From Candolleomyces eurysporus (taxonomy: Eukaryota; Basidiomycota; Agaricomycetes; Agaricales; Psathyrellaceae), in contig JANBPK010001159.1 of NCBI GenBank assembly GCA_027579435.1, positions 1 to 19,294 of the forward strand: DNA of 19,294 bases. The letters are read 5' to 3'. Positions 1 through 8,981 of this stretch are shown here, in pieces. Position 1 is the first letter of the stretch; each line of letters starts with the position of its first letter. Position numbers and translations under genes: made by a program. The notes below the pieces were generated by a model. It made no database searches, was not told the origin of the DNA, and was given only the letters and a program-made list of their open reading frames with translations.

Positions 1-335
1 CTTTTATCTCACGCGGCGTGATACTAAGTAAAGAAAGACCAAAGCTATAAAGAAGTAACCTTAGGGTTAACTGTGTGATCATTGAGTACTCCTTGATTAC
101 TTGGAATTAGTGTGCACAAGAGAGAGAATTAGTAAATTCTTAATACTCTATATTACCCCCCATACTCGCACCCCCAATTTGGTGCGGCACAACTACAAAG
201 GTCTATACATACTGCTTACCTCGCACGGCTCGACTTAGAGTTGGTGTAGGTGTTAGGTTGTGTGTGTTAGTAGTCTCGCCGTTCTCAATCACTTCACCGA
301 CACAGTCTGAATAGAGCCTAGGAAAAATAACNAAA
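1..335. repeat. LTR-like direct repeat, copy A (cut by window edge)
   Basis: This stretch aligns collinearly, by eye at roughly three quarters identity, with 5178-5500. Shared blocks include GCGTGATACTAAG, ATTGAGTACT, GTGTGCACAA and GAGTTGGTGTAGG. The left end lies outside the window. Many differences are C in A against T in B (for example CTCGACTTAGAG against CTTGACTTTGAG), so A has kept more of the ancestral CpG sites. Two direct copies 5.17 kb apart suit the two LTRs of an old retrotransposon or two solo LTRs of one family. No retroviral-type protein is readable between them, so the assignment as LTR is inference. Confidence 0.6.
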
Positions 336-1249
336 AAAGAAATCTGAAATACTCAGAGCATGACCCACACTAGCAGAAAAGCAGACTGGGTGGAAAGGAG
401 GCTAGCGCAGTGGAACAGAGAGGGTAAGGTCACATGGATGGGTATCTAAGGGTATTGGAATGTGAGCTGAAAGAAACCTGAAGGCAGGGTCAGAAGGGTA
501 TCAGGTGAGTGACAAGGATATATGTGCCCTTGTCTATGCCTGTATAGGCTGGAACTGTGCCGTTTTGGCTTCTTTCTTGACTGGCTTGCTCTGCTTTGTA
601 TTGCTGTTGGGGGGATGGTATCAATATTGCAATATGGGTATGGAATGAGGAAAGAACGTACTGTTTTTGTGGCTTTATTGACTGCTTTCCAAGGGCATCT
701 ACCTCTCCCCTTCCTGCATCCGGATGGTCTTTTATATAGTCCACAGCAAAGAAACTTTGGAAATAATTTTAGAGGAGGAATTTGAAGGAAGAGGGAATTA
801 TACCAAGCCACTTTTATTTTTTCGAGTTCTGCCTCAGCATCAAATAGCTTCTTGGTGCACCTCCTCTTCAACGGATTGGCCTTCATGGGACTCAGGGAAG
901 GAAAAGCAGGTCAGCAAAGGGTGCAGTTGCAGGGTTGATGCTGCTGTCAGTGGTAACCCCATAGGTTGTAGCAGCAGGGTTGGTGATAATATCAATGTGT
1001 CAGTTGCCAGAGGTCTCCTTCTTGAGCAAGGCTGGTTTTCCCTCCAGCTGCTCAATAATGCGACTATATGTGCTATATAAGTGGAGAAAAAGGATAAAAT
1101 TTGGATGAGGAGACACACCACATGATATTAGCCTCGAACACCAGATTATGGGTGTTTTCCTTATCAGTTGGATTGGATACAAGCACGAACCAGAGGTGCC
1201 AATGGCAAGAGGTTGTGGTAGGGTGAAAGAGAGGTGTCAGGCTCACACC
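336..1249. other. Degenerate intergenic DNA, no supported gene
   Basis: Short overlapping open frames on both strands (for example 522-785 and 724-1080 plus, 840-1121 minus) show no recognisable domain and conflict with one another. Composition is AT-rich and CpG-poor. A single N at 332 sits beside an A run. I see no promoter or RNA gene. Confidence 0.5.
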
Positions 1250-1292
1250 AATGCCATCAATTCCTGTGGTCTCCACAGAGATTGATGGCATT
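1250..1292. repeat. Near-perfect 20-bp hairpin
   Basis: AATGCCATCAAT (1250-1261) is the exact reverse complement of ATTGATGGCATT (1281-1292). Inside, CTGTGG (64-69 of the same hundred) pairs exactly with CCACAG (73-78), around a 3-nt loop TCT. Only the two base pairs between the blocks are imperfect, one of them a possible G-U. The stem is therefore about 20 bp in DNA that is otherwise decayed. It may be a young foldback or the tip of a palindromic element; no function is assigned. Confidence 0.75.
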
Positions 1293-1445
1293 GAAATAAG
1301 TGGTTTCCGCTGGGCTCAGATTTCTCCAACTAGCCCAGATAGAAGTTGCACATCTGCTACACTCAGCTCAGCTCAGCGTTTTCTCTGATTTATCCATCCA
1401 ACTCACCTGGCATCAGAATCACTCTGGACAGATTTTCACTGGGCC

Positions 1446-1725
1446 TCAAACACTGTGGCTTTTGATATATTTGTTCAAAGAGCACATTTTCCAGCAAACC
1501 AAATGCAAGGGTTGACTTTGTTTACAATCTGGAATACAAATGTTCAAGGTAGGCAAGTTTAAATTTGCATTGCATGTGTCTGGCCTCCTTCTGCCACCAC
1601 TAAAACTTTGCTCAATATGTGTCCAATGTAGGCACATTAAACACAAACTGCAAACAAATGCATTCCTTGCACTTGATTTGCTTAAGATGTGCTTATTGAA
1701 CAAACACACAAAAAACTGCAGTAAA
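1446..1725. repeat. Imperfect foldback (inverted repeat) element
   Basis: The left arm (about 1450-1545) and the reverse complement of the right arm (about 1627-1722) align over roughly 90 nt at about 70 percent by eye. Both contain a block like TTTGTTCAAAGAGCACAT, then GCAAACC-A-TGCAAGG. The two open frames read on opposite strands here give similar peptides (LVCWKMCSLNKY against LDLLKMCLLNKH), which is what an inverted repeat produces and not evidence of genes. The centre is near 1585. It resembles a decayed MITE or foldback; no target duplication was found. Confidence 0.55.
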
Positions 1726-1813
1726 AAAGGGATCACTGGGAGCATTTTGGCAATCAAATTAATGAATATTTCATTAAGGTTGCCATGTTCAAATCAGTGA
1801 ATTATGTTTGACT

Positions 1814-1873
1814 ATTTTTGAAAAGGACCCTATTAATCACAGTAATGGTACTGGGAGCAACCTTTTCAAAAAT
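1814..1873. repeat. 13-bp perfect inverted repeat
   Basis: ATTTTTGAAAAGG at 1814-1826 is exactly complementary to CCTTTTCAAAAAT at 1861-1873, with a 34-nt loop. It lies inside the CpG-free tract. It could be a small hairpin or the ends of a tiny foldback; there is no run of T after the stem that would argue for a terminator. Confidence 0.6.
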
Positions 1874-2149
1874 CTTCAGTAAATGTAACCCCCATTCTCA
1901 TTCCAATTTCACATCAAATCTGAGTCACCTTGTCCTGGATCCTGGTGATCCATGATTCCCAAGGTTCCTTTGGGTTCTGGCACTCAGAATCCCACCACCT
2001 GCTGCAATAAAATATGATGGCCATTGTGCATTCTTTTGACTGCTGTCCAGCAGTCCCTGAAATTAGTAAATTATTTTGTATGTGCCAGGTTTGATAAAAT
2101 GCAATAATTTATCCCTCACTGCAGTTGGCCTTGTGGAAGGTGGCATATC

Positions 2150-2600
2150 ATCATATGCACTGCTTTGGATTTAAGGTCTACAAGTCTGCACCAACCACAA
2201 TATGATGGTCATATGCTTCACCAGCTTTCACAAGGTAGGGTACCTAATAAACAGTGTTATCTTTGATAGATTCATCTTCAACTGTAGCATCACATTCCAC
2301 TAGATAATATACATGTAGGGTGCTGGTCCCCCTCTAGCACATGAATGGCCAGTTCCTCCAGCAGTTTGCCTTGGAGATACTGTCCAAAACCATCCTGAAT
2401 GCCAACTGGCTGTGAGTTGACTTCAAAGCTTTGCAGCCCTGAATAGTTGTCATACAAGATTATTACATTGAAAACCTTACAGGCCTCAAAATGTCAAGTC
2501 TAAGGGGTGGCAAATAACTGTTGGTTTGTGACTCTTGGGAGGCTGCCAAAATCTGGTGGCTGAAGTTGAAACCTTGAAGCTTATGGAATGTTAGCCAGCC
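2150..2600 (-). pseudogene. Unrecognised decayed coding relic
   Basis: On the minus strand two stretches read like protein despite stops and shifts. Around 2350-2480 the reading includes FNVIILYDNYSGLQSFEVNS and, directly after, a helix-like QYLQGKLLEELAIHVLEG. Around 2165-2310 another frame gives VECDATVEDESIKDNTVY, a TAG, then VPYLVKAGEAYDHHIVVGAD. Amphipathic, charged, repeat-free sequence of this kind is not expected from random AT-rich DNA. I do not recognise the family. It may be another transposon protein. Conserved residues cannot be assigned and the exact limits are uncertain. Confidence 0.4.
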
Positions 2601-2972
2601 CTTTATCAGGCATATTATAAGACAAATTAACATACATTGCAATCTACCTCATTGGCTTGTGAAGGGTAGACAGGCAATGTGACTCTTGCTTTCAAAAAAA
2701 ATAATTCATTCAGGTTCATGAGCAGTCTTGTGTTCTGGAGACAAAGCAATGGGTTTGCTTGGAGGGAGTTGGAAGAATGGCAGGATGTATGGACACCAAA
2801 CAAAGAGAAATTGGTAATCCTTCATAGTTGCTAGTGCTTCATTATGGAAGGGGTAGATTATTGTCAACCAAATTGTCAAAATGCCACCAACTCTTGGGAC
2901 TGTGAAATCAAATCAGCAGGCTGGTGAGTGAATCAGTTCATCAATTCACAGTTCCAAAAATTCCTTATCCAT

Positions 2973-2996
2973 TGATACAACCATGTTTGCTTTTTT
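2973..2996 (+). repeat. 24-bp direct repeat, first copy (second at 5964-5987)
   Basis: The sequence from TGATACAAC to the T run recurs at 5964-5987 with one difference out of 24, a C-to-T change at the tenth base. The flanks are only weakly similar. The two copies lie 2991 bp apart in the same direction. It may mark related older elements. Confidence 0.6.
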
Positions 2997-4344
2997 GCCA
3001 ATTTATTGAATACTCAGTTCATAATTCAATATGTAGTCATGACTATCCAATCTTTATGCTACAAAACCTTTCCAGCATTAAGATAACTCACACAGTGCAA
3101 AGGATAAAGAAAGAGTATGCTACTCTTGAGTTCACGACAGTTGGAGTCTACTTGAGGACTGCCAACTTAGAGGCACACCTGCCATATACCAAGATTAGGG
3201 TTTAGTATGTTAGCTGGTTGGCGCCATTTCAGATCAAACAGCCTAACCTGCAGCTGAATGACTCAGTTTCACTACCAGGCAATAGAGAAGGTTTCCTAGG
3301 CACTAAAAGTACCTGATCTCTTGTGCAGCCTCACAGTAATCAAGTGTATTCAATGCTAGAGCAGCAGAATGAATCTCTAAATATCCAAAGAGATGAGCAG
3401 TGATGAGATTGGTGCTACCAAGCTCAGAACACACACACACAAAACCAACCTAAAACACAACCTATACCCAGGCTGTGCATAGTCAAGCAGTGTGAGAGTC
3501 AGGCCACATAAAGTCAAAGTGCAAGTTAGTGGGGGTTATAGAGCAAATTAAGAATACAAGGTATCCAAGTTTTCTCTTAGTTAACTTCCACAAAAGACTA
3601 GAGTACCCTGGTGTACACCTAATGAGGTTCCAAGTCCCAAGTAGTCACTCCTTATGACTTTCTTAAGTTCCAAAGTGCAAGATAGTTCATGCCATATGAA
3701 ATATGAGCAGATAACTGGATAGATTTGCTGATAAATGCAAGTAAAAGATAAAACAACAATGATACAATGATGCTGTTCAAGCAGTAGTTTAGCATGTATA
3801 TATATATTACTTCAAGCTGTGTAAAAATAGACAAAAGATGCACATATGATAGATAAGCATATTGTAATAAGAGCCCAAGCATAAGATAGAGAGAAAATAG
3901 AACTGGGTATAGGTAGAGGCCGCACCAAGATTGTAGCCACATGAGGCAGGCACGCCTCTGGACACCAAATTTAGATCGCCATTTCCTTTCTGGTGAAGCC
4001 ATGTGAAATGCCAACTGATGATTGAGGGTGGACGGGCATCTTTGCTCTGCATCCCCTGCCTCTGTTGCCAATATCAAGCCACTTGGAAAGGTACAGTTGC
4101 CTTGTCCAGAGTCACCTGCACCTGTTTCCCTGATGCCAACAGTCAGTCTGGTCATTTTTTTGACTTGTCAAAGTTTACTTCAGCCACCCAGCTGCACCAT
4201 CAATTATGGACGGACTATGTTATTTTGAAGGGCATCTCAAGCCACTTATATTCAATTAATGTGAAGCTGCCTGATTCCTAGATTTCCTGGTTGTGCTGCC
4301 TGAGAGTCCTGGCAGTTGTGTGTAAAAAGTATATAACTTTTTGA

Positions 4345-4397
4345 AGCTGCTTTAGTTGAGCTGCCTGACTTTTAGCACAACATCAACTAAAGTAGCT
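4345..4397. repeat. Inverted repeat, 14 of 15 bp
   Basis: AGCTGCTTTAGTTGA (4345-4359) pairs with TCAACTAAAGTAGCT (4383-4397) except at one position. The neighbourhood repeats GAAGCTGC/GCAGCTTC several times (about 4262, 4343 and 4425), so a larger and more worn foldback may once have been present. Confidence 0.5.
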
Positions 4398-5070
4398 CCT
4401 CTAGTCAGGATATAATACAACTGGGGCAGCTTCAAGCTGACAATCTTGAGTAATTTCAGCTTTCATGTCTTTAGAGCCAATAGTACTAGCCCTTTTTCTT
4501 TCCCAAGCTGCATGAACCTTATCAAGAGCATAGGATTTCTTGTACTTAGAGGGTCAGACTATGTCAACATTGTAGTTTATTATTGTGAAAATTGAACTAT
4601 TATTTGCTAAAACAGACACAGTTGTATCAGCAGCAAGGTTTTGGCACATTGAACAGCATGATGATTGGTGCAAAAAAGGAGCTCAAAGTACTCTAAAAGG
4701 AAGATTATTCATGGAAAGAGATAGCCTAGAAGGCAGTCACCAAAGATTTGCCAAGATAATACCATTCAATTGACAGAGGTCTGACTCTTCATGTAGCTCA
4801 AGCAAAAGCACACTAAGGTAGTAGTTGGTATAACTGTAGACTGACCATCCACAAGCAACTTCAGCATCCTATTCAGTAAACCAGAAAAAGCAAAAGAAAT
4901 ATATTAATAGTCACAGTGCAAGCACGGAAGTGGTATGGTTTTGGCATATTCAATACCTTTTTTTTTATTTTTTTTTTTTCTTTCTCTAGCTGGGGCCTGG
5001 ACNTTTTTTATTTATAGATCTTGTGCACACCTATTTACCAAGCTCTTGGTGATTGTGCAGCTCCAAATAA

Positions 5071-5500
5071 TATATATACAACGGACTCTTGTAGCATAGT
5101 CTCTGGAGAGAATTACTTCTGTTTTATTTGTGTTACTCTGTGTTTGCAATCAACCAAATTTGTGACTTCTATCTTGCACAGCGTGATACTAAGTTAAAAG
5201 AAAGATAAAGCTATAAAGATACAATCTTATCAGTTGAGTGGATGACTATTGAGTACTCTCAATTACTTAGAATCAGTGTGCACAAAGGAGAAGAANTTTG
5301 TCTATTTTTAATACTCTACACTACCCTCATACTTGCACCTCTGATTTTGATGCAGTGCAACTAAAAAAAAGTTTTTACATACTATTTATCTTGCACGGCT
5401 TGACTTTGAGTTGGTGTAGGTATGGTGTTGTATGTGAGTTAATTGTCTTGTCATTCTTAATCTCTTTACTATAAACACTCAGTACTAATTAGAATACCAC
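5071..5500. repeat. LTR-like direct repeat, copy B
   Basis: This is the second copy of the repeat at 1-335; the aligned part starts near 5170. Compared with copy A it has lost most CpG sites to TpG or CpA. The DNA to its left (5071-5170) may be further LTR sequence that lies outside the window for copy A. One N sits at 5296. Boundaries are unsure because no TG/CA ends with a target duplication could be fixed. Confidence 0.55.
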
Positions 5501-6500
5501 AAAAACTTCAAATCTTTTGTTTGTTCTTGGCAAAAGAGAGCCATGGCTGTCAAATAAGACAAGGCTCCAAACCAAACAAAAAACCATTCCAGCATTTCTT
5601 GAAGTACATGGATAAGCTGAGCTTTTTTTTTTATAGGTATTCAGATAGCTGACAGCAGTGGTAAAGGAAGGGAAGAATGTAAAAAAAAAGTTAAACTTGT
5701 TCCTTAGTGTTATAACAGCCTTATAGACATTGGTTTTGAGTTGAATCCAGGGATTGATAGGGCTGACACAATACCTTGGTTTCTGTGCATTATCATAGTA
5801 TGAGATATCAGGAAAATGGGATAGGCTTTGAATGGGTGGGGATAAGCATATCTTGAACCAGTGTTTGAAGGGTATGAATAATATCCAATAAAACAGCTTG
5901 GTGGAACAAACATCCAACTGCAAGGAAGGTTGAAACTTGAAGGGGTGGTCATTTTCATTATACTGATACAACTATGTTTGCTTTTTTTTTTTCAAATTTA
6001 GTAAAGATTAAAGAGCATATAAAAGTACCTTGTTGGAAATTGCCATATAAGAGTTTCAATACTTGTTCCATTAGATGCCCATTGAAGCACCCACTATGAC
6101 ACAGTAACTCTTAGTCTGGTTAGCCAAATAAAGGTTGAATCAGCATCTCAACAGCCAGATCCTGATTTGGTTCACAACAGCTTTCTCTTTGACCCTGCTC
6201 AACCCTGCATCAACCCTACATTTCACAGCCTTCACTCACATTTACAGCCTCACATACTGATCATGTTCACCTAGGAATGTCTCTGCTGCTTCAAAACCTT
6301 CAAGAGCTTGGTCAAACATGAGGTCATCTGTAAATGGAAAGCAAGAACGCAAACAAAAACAGGCGGTGGGAAGAGGCATCGAGCTGATGGATTATGAGCA
6401 ACTTCAAAGTATGTATATACTAATGAGCTACCATTGTGTATATTGACTAGGCTTTTTATTAGATACTGCTGAAAAATGGCACCAAAAGGTCTACAAACCA
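5501..6500. other. Degenerate DNA upstream of the Plavaka relic
   Basis: The long minus frame at 5489-5971 (160 codons) runs through poly-T and poly-A tracts and shows no domain. The other frames are shorter. The region could hold the left end of the Plavaka element, but I could not identify a CACTA terminal repeat. Confidence 0.4.
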
Positions 6501-6504
6501 TAGG

Positions 6505-8175
6505 AGCACTGCTCTTGTGCAAATATGTTGGACCCAGCAGGCATGCAGAGCTATTCTAATACCACTATTCTTGACAGTCTAGATAGTCCCAGTAAGCTCA
6601 TAGAACTGAACATTTCACCGCTGGTATAACCTGTGCTCTAGCAGCCAGTAATGATACTCATTTGCTTTCACCAACACATGCTGTGGCTAATGATGACGCA
6701 TCTGCAACACCAGAATCATTGGCATCAGCATGCATCCCTGCTGCAGATGATATTTGGACTGAATATCATCTAAACTCAGAAAGAGCACCTTAACACAATG
6801 CATTCAAAGAGTACCATTGTCAGTGTTGAAAACAGCCAGGGTTACAGGATTTTTGACATCATCTCTGGTATCTGTTCAAGAATCAAGCCGACTTTGATTT
6901 CTCAGAGCTTGCGCTGAAGTGCCAACTTAATTAAACTGACATAACTTTTTTTTTTTGAAGACATTTTAACAATGCTTGGAGAGAGGTGATCAGCTCAGTT
7001 TTCACTTATACCAGGACATTGCAAACACTTGAAATGAGGCAGCTCACCTTATTACATTTGTATGTTGTTTTCATTACTGCAACTTAGATTACATGAAACA
7101 ATTTTTTACTGTAGAATAAATGGCATACCATTCTTGTAGCCCATAAGGGCATTGAACATAAATATGATTTTTGATGCCACTCATTCTGGGATTGAATTAA
7201 AAATCTTGTAGAAAATCAAACTCTTACACTTTTGGTTGAATGGAATGCCCAAAAGCTATTCAAATTTAATGCTTTAAAGGGTAAATAAGCATGTGTATAT
7301 AATGAGCCCTATACTGGTGACCAATTTTACACTTTCCAAATAGGTTTTCAAATTTAGAAATACAACAAACTCTAATATAATATTCAACAGTCAACACTAT
7401 CAAATAGCAGAAACATTGTTGGAATCCTTTTTTATGCTGNAAAAAACTGAACTGTCAAGTTTTGGTGGTGAAAAAGGTTATCCAGTTTATGCCAGACTTA
7501 CCAATTTGCCAATCTCAATTTGAAATGGCTCTGAGACAAGTCTAGATGGTGGATGTCTTGTTGGATGGCTACCAATTGTGTGTTCTCTTTTGCTGCTATT
7601 GTTTGGTTATAACAATCTAAATAGTACTCTATGGATTAAAGCCTAAAGACTCAGACCAAGGTGAAGCATCAGACAAGACATTTGTGAAATCCAAGCAGGT
7701 TGTTTGGCATGAATGCTTCAAAAAGCTTTTGGAGAGCATTTGAGATGCCTCTGCAAATAAACATTGGGTAAAATATAATGATGGAATTGAATGCTGTTTG
7801 TATCCAGCTATATTTATTCTGTCTGCAAAGATGGTAAATCTACAAAAGGCAAATGGACTTTGTCCATGCTTTATTTGTCCTGTTTCCAAAGACAAGCTCA
7901 TAAACATCACCACCAATTTCCCACTTTGCGACATTGAACAAACCAAGCAGATGGTTGATGAGGCTCTCAAAATGAATGCAATCAAAGCTGATGCCTATCT
8001 AAAGCCACAAGGTCTTTGTCCAATCAAGAGTAAGCTTTATATATCTCAACTCAAGTCTCTCTTTTGAGTTGTTTTTGAATTGCTTCTTAGAATATGTTTG
8101 CAACAATTATGAATTCTGACCTATTTGAAGCATTGTTATTTAATCAGCTGCATAGCATCTCTGGACTGAGTTTCT
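6505..8175 (+). pseudogene. Plavaka-type (CACTA) transposase pseudogene
   Basis: Collinear fragments in several frames match what I know of basidiomycete Plavaka transposases. They are a possible worn zinc-finger end (TQQACRAI, about 6530), DDIWTEYHLNSERAP (6746-6790), FKNQADFDFSELAL (from 6875), EWNAQKLFKFN (about 7240), NEPYTGDQFYTFQ (7301), KTELSSFGGEKGYPVYARL (from 7443), GGCLVGWLPI (about 7550), VVWHECFKKLLESI (about 7700), and CPCFICPVSKDKL with its EQTKQMVDEA helix (7861-7960). A GTAAGC donor near 8031 and a TTAG acceptor near 8091 frame an intron, followed by NSDLFEALLFNQLH. The reading is broken by stops (one is TGA at 7521-7523 where related proteins have Arg), by a shift at the N at 7440 and by another between 7570 and 7680. 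The protein would have cut and moved its own DNA; this copy cannot. The 3' part is missing. Confidence 0.82.
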
Positions 8176-8186
8176 ACACACTATGA

Positions 8187-8263
8187 GATGCCTACCCAGG
8201 GACATTCCCTGGGTGTCAAGTGGCCATCCCCTGGGCATATTGTGGTGCTAACTCATAGGCATC
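8187..8263. repeat. GC-rich nested hairpins ending the Plavaka relic
   Basis: GATGCCTA (8187-8194) and TAGGCATC (8256-8263) are exact reverse complements. Inside, ACCCAGGGA and TCCCTGGGT (8194-8214) form a 9-bp stem with loop CAT. The CCCTGG/CCAGGG motif recurs downstream (about 8228, 8268, 8278, 8289 and 8402). Transposase similarity stops just before this point, so a foldback element may have inserted there. Confidence 0.6.
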
Positions 8264-8981
8264 CTCAGGGGAAACCAGGGATGAAACCAGGGATCTTCCA
8301 GTGGTAGCCACAAGACTGCCCAGTGGTTGGGCCCATGCACTACTCAGGTGATGTAGCTGAGAAAATGGCCACATTACCTGGGTCAAGCTTGTCAATATAA
8401 CCAGGGAATTTCCATGTCCTTGATTGGAAACCTGCCCTGTGTTCTTACAAGGGGTTTAGAAGAACTTACATGGTCTAGTGCTGAGTATTATCTGAGCATC
8501 ACCCTGTTCTCTCAAGTAATGTACACCACCTGTGCCCATTATTTTACTGCATTTTCCCAGGAAAATACATGATCATGATAAATCCATGGAATTCATTCAA
8601 TAAGCCCATACAAAACTACAAGGGAGTTCGCCTAAGGAAACAGTATGTATGCTACAAGGTAAAGGTAAAGGGCACAGGAAGAGGTAGCACAAATCAAAGG
8701 ATACAGGAGGGGGTAACACCACAAATACAGGCTCAACAAGACAAGGGAGGTTACTGGTACATATATAACAATAAAAGAATTTGGATGGGTGTCCAAGAGA
8801 TAAAAGAAAGAGGAAAGAAGGTGCGTCATTGACATACATAGCCACTAACTGGATTTTTTTGCAAGCCTTGCTTGTCAGGTCCAGGTACTTTTGCGGCGCT
8901 TGCCTCCAGATCTGTGGGTGGATTGGCTGCGGCCTTGTGTATTCTGCTGCCACTGGGTAAGATAAAATAAAATCGTACTAG
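8264..8981. other. No supported gene; one 87-codon open frame
   Basis: The plus frame at 8569-8832 gives a basic Gly/Lys/Gln-rich peptide with no known motif, and a minus frame of similar length overlaps it. The stretch up to about 8560 is rich in CCAGGG blocks. From about 8880 CpG reappears, as in the gene to the right, so the boundary between old and younger DNA probably lies between 8840 and 8890. I see no clear polyadenylation signal for the minus-strand gene. Confidence 0.4.

Larger units (their letters stand above)
2601..5070. other. Decayed AT-rich DNA, no supported gene
   Basis: Nothing in the six frames is recognisable. The minus strand near 2720-2810 has a short protein-like run (VWCPYILPFFQLPP) that may extend the relic at 2150-2600. 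Simple repeats are visible: (AC)n at about 3429-3441, (TA)n at about 3797-3807, and a broken poly-T at about 4958-4981. A frame at 4003-4281 lies where GC content rises, but it overlaps an equally long minus frame and has no known motif. Confidence 0.45.

Noticed and set aside
1446..1800. Two similar peptides on opposite strands taken as a duplicated gene
   Set aside because: The similarity is explained by the inverted repeat.
3652..4155. 167-codon minus-strand ORF with hydrophobic runs
   Set aside because: The hydrophobic stretches come from AT-rich DNA, and no family or conserved motif is visible.
4958..4981. Poly-T as the tail of a reverse-oriented LINE or SINE
   Set aside because: The run is interrupted, there is no adjoining element sequence or target duplication, and homopolymers are common in this AT-rich part.
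5489..5971. 160-codon minus-strand ORF
   Set aside because: It crosses poly-A/T tracts, and the peptide has poly-Phe and poly-Lys without a domain.
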